A stretch of DNA of 64,000 nucleotides from Diphasiastrum complanatum. Its lineage: Eukaryota; Streptophyta; Lycopodiopsida; Lycopodiales; Lycopodiaceae. The stretch is from contig CM055097.1 of assembly GCA_029204225.1 (NCBI GenBank), positions 34,968,804 to 35,032,803 of the forward strand. The letters run 5' to 3'. The number at the start of each line of letters is the position of its first letter. Positions within the stretch are counted from its first letter, which is position 1. A program made the position numbers and the translations under genes. Positions 55,154-64,000 of the stretch are shown piece by piece. The notes under the pieces were generated by a model that saw nothing but the letters and a program-made list of their open reading frames with translations, was not told where the DNA came from and did no database searches.

Positions 55154-56020
55154 CTACGTCGTCAGTTGCTCCATCTGTTGTTTGTGTAATTTTGTCATTT
55201 TCTCCAACAACAGTTTTGTAGATAGAGCGGATGCGTTTGATGATGACAATGCTAACGAGGGAGTAGGAGCGTGGGTGGATGGATATTTGTCGTCAGATCC
55301 CTCATCCTCTTCCCTGATGGCATCTTCCATAGCTTCTTGTAGAGTAGCGTACTGCTCCCGTCGTTTCAGTTCTCTTCTGATGCTTTGTGGTAGTCCGGCT
55401 ACGAACCACATGATCATCGCATGATCGGGAGTTAGGGCTGCACTGCACTCGGATTGTAGATGTTTGACCCGTTCAATATAGTCCCTGACCCTTTCTCGTT
55501 TTCCCATCTTGACTTTACTCAGTAGGAGAAATGGGTCTTCCAAGAACTTTCTTGGTTTAAAGCGCGTAATGAGAGCCGTCTTAACTGCTTCCCAGGTGAA
55601 TTTTTCTTCCTCTGACAGGTTGAAAAACCAATCCTGAGCCACTGCCAATAAGGACATGGGAAACAACATTAGCTTTTTTGCAGGTGTCCATTCGCCGTAG
55701 ATTTCACAAGCTTGCTTGTAGATCTGGAGGAATCGGATGGGATCTGATGATCCGTCATATTTTGGTATTTCCATTTGTGGTGCTCTTTGGACTGCTTGCA
55801 AGGGAGCGACAGGTACGAATTGGACCATGGGTTCCATTGGTGCTGGTTTCGGTTTTGTCTCTTGTTGCGCAACTGCTAATCTGGGAAGGTGTGGTGCTTG
55901 ATTTGCTATCCTTCTTGCTATTGATTGTCCCGATCTCAGATTCATCCGATGGTGGCTTCCAAAGTAGTTGGATCTTGCTTGTACAGTGGGATGCAGTCTG
56001 GATCTTAAGGATCTGATCAA
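55154..56020 (-). CDS. Ty3/gypsy gag capsid, intact 288 codons
   Basis: Full open frame with MIRSLRSRLHPTVQARSNYF at the start and a basic/Pro-rich N-terminal third. Next comes the gag core: IPKYDGSSDPIRFLQIYKQA, LAVAQDWFFNLSEEEKFTWE, FKPRKFLEDPFLLLSKVKMG, KRERVRDYIERVKHLQSECS and MIMWFVAGLPQSIRRELKRR. It ends in a coiled coil (LLLEKMTKLHKQQMEQLTT) and a stop, two bases before the zinc-knuckle frame. It is homologous to 19800-20792 but better preserved. It forms the particle shell. The start is the first Met after an upstream stop and looks plausible for length. Confidence 0.85.
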   Translation of the reverse strand: MIRSLRSRLHPTVQARSNYFGSHHRMNLRSGQSIARRIANQAPHLPRLAVAQQETKPKPAPMEPMVQFVPVAPLQAVQRAPQMEIPKYDGSSDPIRFLQIYKQACEIYGEWTPAKKLMLFPMSLLAVAQDWFFNLSEEEKFTWEAVKTALITRFKPRKFLEDPFLLLSKVKMGKRERVRDYIERVKHLQSECSAALTPDHAMIMWFVAGLPQSIRRELKRREQYATLQEAMEDAIREEDEGSDDKYPSTHAPTPSLALSSSNASALSTKLLLEKMTKLHKQQMEQLTT

Positions 56021-56099
56021 TCTGATCGACCTGAAGTAAAATTTAGGCCTTTTACGGTGGTTTTTTCTTGATAACTTCTTACTCCTTGTAATGATTGAC

Positions 56100-56970
56100 C
56101 TGAGATTTTGACAATAGCTGGATCTGGTGTAGATCTTTCCATTGATCTAGTCTGCTAGGGTTCTCTTGTGTGAGGGTTCTTTAGTTGTTTTTGCAGATAA
56201 AAAACTTGATATTTCTCAGATCTTTGGGAAGTAACTCTCTCAAGGATTATAGTAGCTGGATCTGGGTCAGATCTCACTATAGAATTCTCTGCAAGAGTTA
56301 ACTCTCGCACTAAGTAAAAATTTCACTGTATGCGAGGGTTCAAAATCACTATTTTGGCTTGATCTTCACCAGATCTCAATACTAACTCTCGCAGGCTTCA
56401 TCACTGATGGAAATTAACATTCTGAATTGATTGAGAGGGTCTGCGAGAGTTCTTACTGGAAGGATTTGCTGGATCTTCAGTTTTTAGTGATTTTTTAGGA
56501 CTTAAACCCAATTTTCTACTCACTGGAATCAAACCAACTCTCGTAGGCTTTTCTGTGTCCTTGTCTCACTGAGATGGAACTTTAGAGTTCTTGCCCAATG
56601 GAACTGAAAATTTTGGTGTCTGCGAGGGTTCTCTGGTACTTTCCCGTCTTTTTTTCACTAGGAACTCTCGCACGGGCACTCAAACATCAAACTAACTCTT
56701 GCAAGTTTCTTTGTGTCCTGGTCTCACTGAGATGGAACTTCGAAGAGGTCTGCGAGAGTTCTGGTGAAGATTTGATTTTTTTTTTGGATTTTTCAAGGAT
56801 TTTTTGAATTTTTTATGATTTTTCTCTGATTTTTGCAATCTGCTTAAAACTAACTCTCGCAGGCTTCTATGCAGGTCTAGGACAGTACCCTGGAGCTACT
56901 GCCAGTCATGCAAGGGTTAATTCACACTGGTTTTGGAGATATAAAAATCTGATGAGATTTTAGACTCTTT
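56100..56970. repeat. leader with interspersed, oppositely orientated AACTCTCGCAGG motifs
   Basis: About thirteen copies of AACTCTCGCAGG or its inverse TGCGAGAGTT (CTGCGAGGGTT) alternate along 56160-56920. Close inverse pairs lie at 56382/56438, 56537/56609 and 56692/56748. The region is the 5' leader between PBS and gag. Confidence 0.7.
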
Positions 56971-57210
56971 TTCCCTCCAAAATACAGATTGGTGTGTTTT
57001 TTTTGGGTTTTTGGCTGGTTGGTTTGGGTTTCAAGCACTTAGAGACTGTTCAGGGCCTCCTCTACCCTCTCACACCTCCTTCGCTAGCTATGAACAGTCC
57101 AAACACAAAAAAAATACAAAAAACTAACTCTAAACTCCCAAAAAATCTACCTAAAACTACTCTAAAAAACAAGAAAATAGCTAAAATGCAACTACACTAG
57201 TTAGTGGAAA

Positions 57211-57232
57211 CCTATCCCCGGCAACGACGCCA
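57211..57232 (-). other. primer-binding site, tRNA-Asp
   Basis: The minus strand reads TGGCGTCGTTGCCGGGGATA, an excellent match to the tRNA-Asp PBS used by plant gypsy elements. It is one base from the LTR end. Confidence 0.9.
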
Positions 57233-57233
57233 C

Positions 57234-58051
57234 TACAGGGTCTTCGATCCGACGTTGTAATAGCCCTCCCGCCTGTCAACAAGGGTTAGTTCACTGGATA
57301 GACACCTAACTATGCATAGATGCTACTTTAGTTATTTTTTCTACTTTTTATCTAACTCTACCTCCTCTAACTCTACTCACACTAACTCTACTGCCCTAAC
57401 TAACTTCATCATGATTGTTGGTGAAGAGAAAGGATAGAATAGAAGAGGAAGAAGAAGGAAAAGAGAGAAAGAGAGAGAGAGATGAGATGGAGGTTAGCTC
57501 AAATGCTCAATTTCATTGCTTATGGAAAAACCTTAACTAGCATAAACAAAAAGCATGGGAAAGAGAAATAACAAGCAAACCACAACAATAGCATAAGCAA
57601 GAGTGATTAGCAAATGAGTATGCTTGAGCCCTCAAAATGATAGAGTCTCCTCCCCTCTATTAAGCATGGAAATAGAGTACAAATGGTGCCTTTTTATAAA
57701 ATGGGGAAGGCCCTTGCCCCAAAATCCTATTGGCTAATATTTACATTGATCCTATCCATTCATCTTGGACCCAACGTGATCCAAGGGTCCACAAAAAGTA
57801 CATTGAAATTCACAAGATTCATGTGAGTCCCAATTTGGACCCAACTCTAAAAAGTAATCTCTAAGTTTAAAAATGACTTTGGGCCTCTAGTTTTATTTTA
57901 ATTCAAAGGCCCAAGTCTATTTTATTTTATTTACAACTTAAGCTTGCGTGCTCATTGGGCCATGGGCTTATGCACGCAGGATGCCATGCCCTCGCAACAC
58001 ATTTTATTGGTCAATTTTATTTATTTACAATTCGTTGGGAATACCCCCAAC
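57234..58051 (-). mobile_element. 5' LTR of intact-gag Ty3 element
   Basis: 818 bp from TA (57234, a changed TG) to CAACA at 58051. On the minus strand it opens TGTTGGGGGTATTCCCAACG, itself a small palindrome. It has no similarity to the family F1 LTR at 48543, so the 48543-58051 region combines two elements. It inserted in the arm of peptide block III, directly before GTGAGATATGACACC. Confidence 0.8.
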
Positions 58052-58614
58052 AGTGAGATATGACACCATCTTCGAGAGATGGCGGCACCACCAACCCTCA
58101 CCGTTACATGGTTGCTGCACAATAACTGACTTATTGTCATGGTGTGAAATATTTTCATCGAATCTTGACATTGGTGCAATATGTAAATTCATATATGGAT
58201 TTCATTCTTTTCATCATTGAAGGCACAACAATAATCAATACTAAAATATTGTGTCACTCCTTTAGCTTAGCTGTAAGATTGAAATTTCACACTTGAGGTT
58301 GTACTGCATGGGTTATTTCCATGGAATCCTTCTCCATTGCCCGAGTGACACATACACATATCACCATTGAACCCCTCAATAAAGAATGGTAAATCTAGAG
58401 AAAGCATGCAATGCAATACTAAGATAAGAACCATTCAATTTTGAGAGGTTGTTAGCTTTTGAAAACTATCCCACTAAGACATGTATTTTGATGTTTCACA
58501 TTGAAGGCCTTTTTGACTTTTAATACGTGTTATTCAAGATGCTTACACACTAAGGTGGGTCCCCCCACCCCCCTTTCACACACAAATGCCCTTAGAGAGT
58601 ATAAGCCATTGGAA
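58052..58614 (+). repeat. arm of peptide-gene block III, left
   Basis: Homologous to 44885-45440 and 25950-26330. It is truncated at its left by the Ty3 LTR. Confidence 0.75.
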
Positions 58615-58625
58615 TACTATAAATA
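58615..58625 (+). promoter_or_regulatory. TATA box of peptide gene A3/A2
   Basis: ACTATAAATAC at the conserved position, about 112 nt upstream of the A3 start. Confidence 0.65.
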
Positions 58626-58736
58626 CTAAATTTTGCCATTCAACTATTGTGTGAATTATGATTGGCAAAGCATATTAATCTTTTGAGCACAGTTGAACTC
58701 ACTTTCTTTCTTTTACACGAGGAGATAAGTTATAAT

Positions 58737-59036
<300 letters not shown>

Positions 59037-59080
59037 ATGGTTAGGTAGTTAGTCTTTTGCACGAGGAGATAACTTATAAT

Positions 59081-60039
59081 ATGGCGATTCACCGCCACGC
59101 ATCATTAATGCCTGTATTGATGACGCTTCTTCTTCTTCTCATGCTATTTGTTCATACTTATGGCCGCAAACTTATCGACAATGCCTCATGTGCCCCAAAA
59201 TAGAGTGTTTTCCATGGAATGGATGTCAAATCTCTTTTGTGCTTTTCAGGGACATGTATTAAGCCCTTTTAGGTAGCGAATAGTCAGGAGTGTCAAGTAG
59301 AAGGCATTTCACGTTTGAAAACTGACTTGGCTTGCAAATCGCCACCAAGCGACTATAGGGGTTATGGAGGAAAACCAAAGTTTAAATTTAGGTTTGGACC
59401 TGCTATAAAAGGATGTAGCTCGGTGTAGAATTTTAGCAGGCCATCAAAACATATTTTTGACTTCGTCATTATACTCACAATACCTCTTGTAGCCTATGGT
59501 GTAATGCCACCAACCACGATGCTATAAATTGTGTTTATCATGACATAGTAATAATTGCATGATAATACCAATTATTGATGGATCAACAAAGTCTATAGAA
59601 TTTATTATATAATAGGCCTATGTCGTAACAAAACTAGTAACCTATATCCCCTTTCCCATTATCCTAGGCACTAATATTCCGATGGTTAGTAGCCCATGAT
59701 GGCATTAAATCCAATATGTAGCCTATGCTCTATAATCAACCATGAAGCAATGAGATTTTACTTATTTATTTGATTGCAATCGCACCCACTTAATAATTGA
59801 ATGCTCACAAAGGTGTGTTTATTCCAATTTGTAGAAAATGTGATGATGGTAGTTCATACAATGATTTCTCACTACAACTCATAGCTATTGCTGTTTATAC
59901 TAGACCAAATTGCACCAATCAATTTAGAAACAATCATTATACATGCTATAGTGCAATGTTGTTAATTTTGGATGGAATGGATTGTGCAATACGTTTAGAA
60001 TTTATGCACCCAAAAGTGGTATTCTATTGGGAAAAATAG
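59081..60039 (+). CDS. predicted secreted Cys-rich peptide, type A (A2)
   Basis: Proposed exons 59081-59189 and 59813-60039, intron 59190-59812. Signal peptide MAIHRHASLMPVLMTLLLLL then MLFVHTYG, mature RKLIDNAS. The split Cys codon then leads into CVFIPICRKCDDGSSYNDFS and a longer tail with NC, TC and DC, ending at 60037-60039, about 112 residues in all. The donor (GTGCCC) is weak, and the same exon in A1 stops much earlier, so the tail may not be functional. Much of the intron resembles copia leader sequence. It converges on B3. Exon 1 is secure by homology; the splice is not. Confidence 0.4.
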
Positions 60040-61001
60040 CTCTTACATTATTATAACCAAGTATGTCATTAGATTGTTTTTCTAAAAGAAAAATCAGAAC
60101 AAAATTTTGTGCTATGTCTCGTGCCTTCAACCTATAATAAAATCTTATATAGAAAAGAATGTGCATCATTTTCAATCAACAATACAAATGATCATGGGAT
60201 GTCCACTATCAAGGGGGAAGGAGAAGCAAGAATTATTAGATATTTCTTGGTTTTGTTGGATATGTATTTCATTGATGTGAAAATATGGAAGAGTTTTATG
60301 GATGACTAATTTTGATGTGAAAGTATGGAAGAGCTTTATGGATGACCAATTTTGTTTCCACACTAAATATAATCTTCGTATAATCAATTTGCAACTCTGT
60401 ATCTCAGTGGTTTAATCAAATATTAGTGGCAACAAGTTCATGAATTTTGTACATGGGTTTGGAGTAATTTTGAAAAACATTTCAAAAGGACCTTTGACCA
60501 AACCAATATCAAGAAATGATGTTTTGTGGACCAAACATAAATGATATGCCAAGGCAATCTTGACTACTCAAGAATCTCTGCCACAATTCAATCGAATAAG
60601 GGATTACATGTTCAATAATTCCTTGATAGGTATCAAGAGTAATTTGAGTGTATCCATACTCGAACCATCCTCTAATATGGTAATGCAAGAAAAGTAAAAC
60701 CTTCGTCATGCGAATGTAGAAAAGAAGAACAAATTTTCAAGACAAAAAAGTAAGTAGCAAAAGGAATGGAGCAAAGAGTTTAAAAGTAAGATTAATTTAA
60801 TATCTGAATGATCATCCAGTAAAAATATACAGCCATGTTGCTAATCTACTTAAACTACTCAAAAACAAAATTCCAAAGAGTACAGAAACTATTCCTGGTC
60901 TATGCTCAATGGTGAGGCACAAAGGTGCTATGCAGAATAGCACATCACATATTGTTGTAGGACTCAACTCAATACCATCTTCTTGTGATGGAATCATCCC
61001 T
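60040..61001. other. shared 3' region between convergent peptide genes (block III)
   Basis: Homologous to 27185-28026 but with the complete type-B 3' portion. A duplicated segment (GATGTGAAAATATGGAAGAG) lies at 60277 and 60314. Confidence 0.5.
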
Positions 61002-61328
61002 TCACTTGCAAATCGAGGGATGTTGAATAATACATGGGCAAAACTCGGAATTAGTACCTGCAACAAAGAGTAAAGTATGATATAAGCTAGCAGTTCACTT
61101 TAGCACTTCAAATTCTAAATACTAACAACTCCAAGCTTTACCATTAAAACAACATCTAAAGAAAGAAGGAATGAAAGACATACGCAAAAATGATGGACTA
61201 TTCTATGAAACAATAGATAAAATCACTGTTTGTAGCTTAATTTTTTAGTCAATATGAGCTTATAGTCTTTAATACCTTCCAAAGCTTTGAAAACTATTTA
61301 TGGATATCACAGAAGACTAACTACCAAA

Positions 61329-61421
<93 letters not shown>

Positions 61422-61528
61422 GAGGCATTGCCGATAAGTTTGCGGCCATAAGCATGAACAAATAGCATGAAAAGAAGAAGAAGCATCATCAATATAGGCA
61501 TTAATGATGAGTGACGATGAATCGCCAT
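61002..61528 (-). CDS. predicted secreted Cys-rich peptide, type B (B3)
   Basis: Exon 1 61528-61420, intron 61419-61058 (362 nt), exon 2 61057-61002; 54 codons. Signal peptide MAIHRHSSLMPILMMLLLLF then MLFVHAYG, mature RKLIGNAS followed by CTNSEFCPCIIQHPSICK (Cys 37, 43, 45, 53). The donor GTAC is followed by a GA tract and a 59-base AT tract on the plus strand; the acceptor is GTTGCAG. The TATA box is at 61639-61648. Of the three copies it has the cleanest signal peptide. An alternative exon 2 frame stays open longer, but it would be changed by all three differences between copies, so it is not preferred. Confidence 0.7.
61331..61416. repeat. AT plus GA compound microsatellite in B3 intron
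   Basis: AT tract 61331-61389 followed by AG 61389-61416, ending about three bases from the splice donor. Confidence 0.95.
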
Positions 61529-61638
61529 ATTATAACAAATCTCTTCGTGTAAAAGAAAGAAAGTGCTATTAATTGTGCTCAAAAGATTAGTATGCTTTGC
61601 CAATACAACTCACACAATGGTTGAATGGCAAAATTTAT

Positions 61639-61648
61639 TATTTATAGT
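61639..61648 (-). promoter_or_regulatory. TATA box of peptide gene B3
   Basis: The minus strand reads ACTATAAATA about 111 bases upstream of the ATG. A G/C-rich run (GGGCGGTGGGGGGG) lies about 50 bases further upstream, as in the other copies. Confidence 0.65.
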
Positions 61649-61649
61649 A

Positions 61650-62464
61650 TTCCAATGGCCGATACTCTCTAAGGGCATTTGTGTGTGGAAGGGCGGTGGG
61701 GGGGGGACCTACCTTAGTGTGTAAGCATATTGAATTCATGAATGTGAAACGTCAAAATACATGTCTTAGTGGGATAGTTTTTTAAAGCTAACAACCTCAC
61801 AAAATTGAATGGTTCATATCCTAGTACTACATTGCATGCTTTCTCTCGATTTACCGTAAGTCTTTATTGAGGGGTTCAATGGTGATATGTGTATGTGTCA
61901 CTCACTAGGGTAATGGATAAGGATTTCATGGAAATAACCCATGAAGTACAACCTCAAGTGTGCAAGTTCAATCCTATAGCTAAGCTAAAGGAGTGGCATA
62001 ATATTTTTGTATTCATTATTGTTGTGCCTTCAATGATGAAAATAATGAAATCCATATACAAATTTACATATTGCACCAATGTCGAGATTCATTGGAAATA
62101 TATCACACCATGACAATAAGTCAGTTATTGTGAAGCAACCATGTAATGGTGAGGGTCGGTGGTGTCGCCATCCCTAGAAGATGGTGACATATCTCACCAA
62201 CCCTTGATCTCTAAAAACCCTCCACCATCAGTATAATGGTAGCTCAAAAGAAGCTCCCCCACTAGTACCAAGCAAGGTTCAGGAAGCAAAGTTAAGCTAA
62301 TAACAATCCAAAAGTAGATTTCTTGTTGCCCATAAAAATCTAGCTGATAACTTTAAGGAGAATATCAAAAGCCATTTATGGCACCTCAAATTTAGTTAAT
62401 GATTCAAATGATATTATATCCTAGTAAATATCTCAATCATTATTTTCTATTGACATGTCTACAC
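61650..62464 (-). repeat. arm of peptide-gene block III, right
   Basis: Counterpart of 28660-29511, leading to GTCTACAC directly before the copia LTR. No gene. Confidence 0.7.
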
Positions 62465-62815
62465 TGTTGGGGATGCACCAAGATGACTTTGATGTGTAGG
62501 TATGCGTACAACTTAGGATGATATGGTTTCATATAAGGATATATGTGTAGCTTACACACTAGATTTTATTGAATATGAATGATGTGGCATTGTGTTATAA
62601 GAGAGTTCACTCTTTAGAGTTGTGTGTGTGCTTCTAAAATGAAAAACTATCATTTGGCCAATCAATTTAATTGCTCCTATAAATTCTATCATATAGCTAC
62701 TCTAACACTTTGGTCAGTGAGCCCATCACCCATAGTTCTTTCTATCTCTTTCACACAAACACACACACAGTCACAATCACACTCACACACTTTGTGAACT
62801 CTGATCTCATTCACA
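62465..62815 (+). mobile_element. copia LTR (351 bp)
   Basis: TGTTGGGGATGC to CATTCACA, followed directly by a tRNA-Met PBS, so this is a 5' LTR. Its first 275 bases recur at 29512-29790 and 44395-44674 in the other peptide blocks, where the end and PBS are missing. Confidence 0.8.
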
Positions 62816-62827
62816 TGGTATCAGAGA
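62816..62827 (+). other. primer-binding site, initiator tRNA-Met
   Basis: TGGTATCAGAGA abuts the LTR end at 62815. The body of this copia element is replaced by a Ty3 LTR from 62952. Confidence 0.85.
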
Positions 62828-62951
62828 AGGGAATGGCTAAACGCTTATGATCTACCCGTGTAATCCGAATTCTACATATTGTTATATTTTCTATTCTAGA
62901 AAGGAAAAATAGAGAGAGAATTATGCTCTTAAATTCTAGTTTTTGTTATAG

Positions 62952-64000
62952 TATTGGCTGATTCTGACAAATCCCTAAGATACTAGGCCAGAGCTACCCA
63001 AGAGCACATCTCCCCTTAGACCGAAGAGGTCTCTGAAGAAGAAGGGATGAACGAAGAATGAGAGCCGAGGAATGCTAGTTAAGAATGACAAGTAGAAAGA
63101 GTGTGAACCTCATGGTGAATCCCGAAAGATGGAATGACCATATAGGAACTAGTATTTCTAGGCGTTTGTAATAAATGCAAGTAGATCCCTGCTAGAAAAG
63201 TAGAGTGAGCCACCTTTTGCTGGTGACCTCTAGTGGAGAGGATAATTCCACTTGTAATTTGTGCCACCTAAGGAGCTCTCTTGCTTATTTAAGAGGCTTT
63301 CCCTTTGTAGAAGAGAGCTTTTTATGCATTGTATCTACTCCATGTCCAAATAAGAAGAGCCTCCACGAGTTTGATACAACACTAAGCTCCTTGTTCATGA
63401 TTGTTCTCTTGAGTGATGCTCTTATGATCATGCCCTTCCATCCCTTTGTGTGTGGTTGTGGATTTAGTCGTGGATTAGTTTTCTTGCTTTTGTGGATTTA
63501 GTGGTGGATTAGTTTTCTTGCTTTTGTGGATCTAGTTGTGGGTTAGTTTTCTTGCTTTTGTGGAACTAGTGCTGCCCTAGATTTCTTGCTTTGTGGATTA
63601 AAGTAGGATTCAACATTGGGATTGTAAATTAGCTCTTTTAAATCGCTTGACATCCCATTTCTTGATGTTCTTGGAAGTCCAAAAATCAAGACATGTGTGC
63701 TTCTTGATTTTTGAATAGATTAGTTTTAAGCTTGTATTGATCCATTCAAACTTGTTTTGTAGCAATTAGAAGTACGATTCATTTGATTGTTTAACTGACC
63801 TGCAAGCTAATTATTTGTTGAACGCATTGATTTACAAGTTTGGTATTGAATGCGTGTGAATACAGTTCAAGAGAGAAAAACTTGAGTGTCCTTGATTGGT
63901 AGGACAAACTACAATGATATCAGTCATTTTTGCCTGATCTGGGCATTAAAACGACACAAATAAACACAAAGAAATGCCCAAGAAGCGTGGTAACAGGTAG
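62952..64000 (+). mobile_element. Ty3 LTR, family F1, plus orientation, cut by window end
   Basis: Begins TATTGGCTGATTC (TG changed to TA) and follows the reverse complement of 21820-22951. About 1050 of an expected 1130 bp are present. Several short duplicates of TTTTCTTGCTTTTGTGGATT occur at 63480-63560, absent from the other copies. Confidence 0.8.

Noticed and set aside
59240-59440. Possible peptide exon reading ECQVEGISRLKTDLAC and on to KGCSSV in the A2 intron
   Set aside because: The frame needs a donor phase that does not fit the exon, the A1 counterpart does not keep it, and the segment matches the copia leader at 32010-32260.
60812-61066. Longer alternative frame through type-B exon 2 (LIPSFAHVLFNIPRFASEGM)
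   Set aside because: All three differences between copies change amino acids in this frame, and the 46-kb copy is frameshifted; the short Cys-rich frame has only silent changes.

Overview
The window looks like nuclear DNA of a land plant with a large, repeat-filled genome. It is AT-rich and built almost entirely from nested, decayed LTR retrotransposons of the Ty3/gypsy and Ty1/copia superfamilies. The primer-binding sites match plant initiator tRNA-Met and tRNA-Asp, there are long CT/GA and TA microsatellites, and the only gene-like units have introns and TATA boxes. I see no rRNA, tRNA, CRISPR or bacterial features. The plant lineage cannot be fixed from the sequence.

Layout: 1-7938 is a Ty3 element on the minus strand (LTR, tRNA-Asp-like PBS, 24-bp minisatellite, gag, protease, RT, RNase H, integrase). 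7939-12900 is a second minus-strand element with two degenerate gag copies and a tRNA-Met PBS. 13029-14215 is a fragment of a non-autonomous LTR element. 14215-17410 is a plus-strand Ty3 remnant followed by a TATA box and a decayed coiled-coil ORF. 17412-22951 is a deleted minus-strand Ty3 element related to the first. 23376-24000 is a copia pol relic. 25235-30538 is a block of inverted repeats carrying small peptide genes. 30539-40078 is a copia element whose RT is split by a 4.8-kb non-autonomous element with complete LTRs, PBS and PPT. 42340-46975 is a second peptide-gene block. 47023-48542 is a copia 3' end. 48543-58051 is a composite minus-strand Ty3 region, interrupted at 51105-54230 by a 3.1-kb insertion with a 5-bp target duplication. 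58052-62464 is a third peptide-gene block. 62465-64000 holds a copia LTR plus PBS and then a Ty3 LTR running out of the window.

The main discovery candidate is a dispersed family of tiny secreted cysteine-rich peptide genes. Three copies (28027-28538 minus, 45563-46126 plus, 61002-61528 minus) have the same structure: a TATA box about 110 nt upstream of the ATG, exon 1 encoding a signal peptide, a phase-1 intron that opens almost directly into a long CT microsatellite, and a short exon 2 encoding a C-X5-C-X-C-X7-C tail. The predicted products are 54 aa. The three nucleotide differences seen among the exon 2 copies are all synonymous in this frame. Two further genes (26453-27184, 59081-60039) share exon 1 and appear to splice to a different Cys-bearing exon. 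They converge tail-to-tail on the first type, and the genes are also arranged head-to-head across copia-LTR-like DNA, so the family sits in alternating palindromes. Pseudogene copies, a duplicated exon 1 and an orphan promoter show active birth and death.
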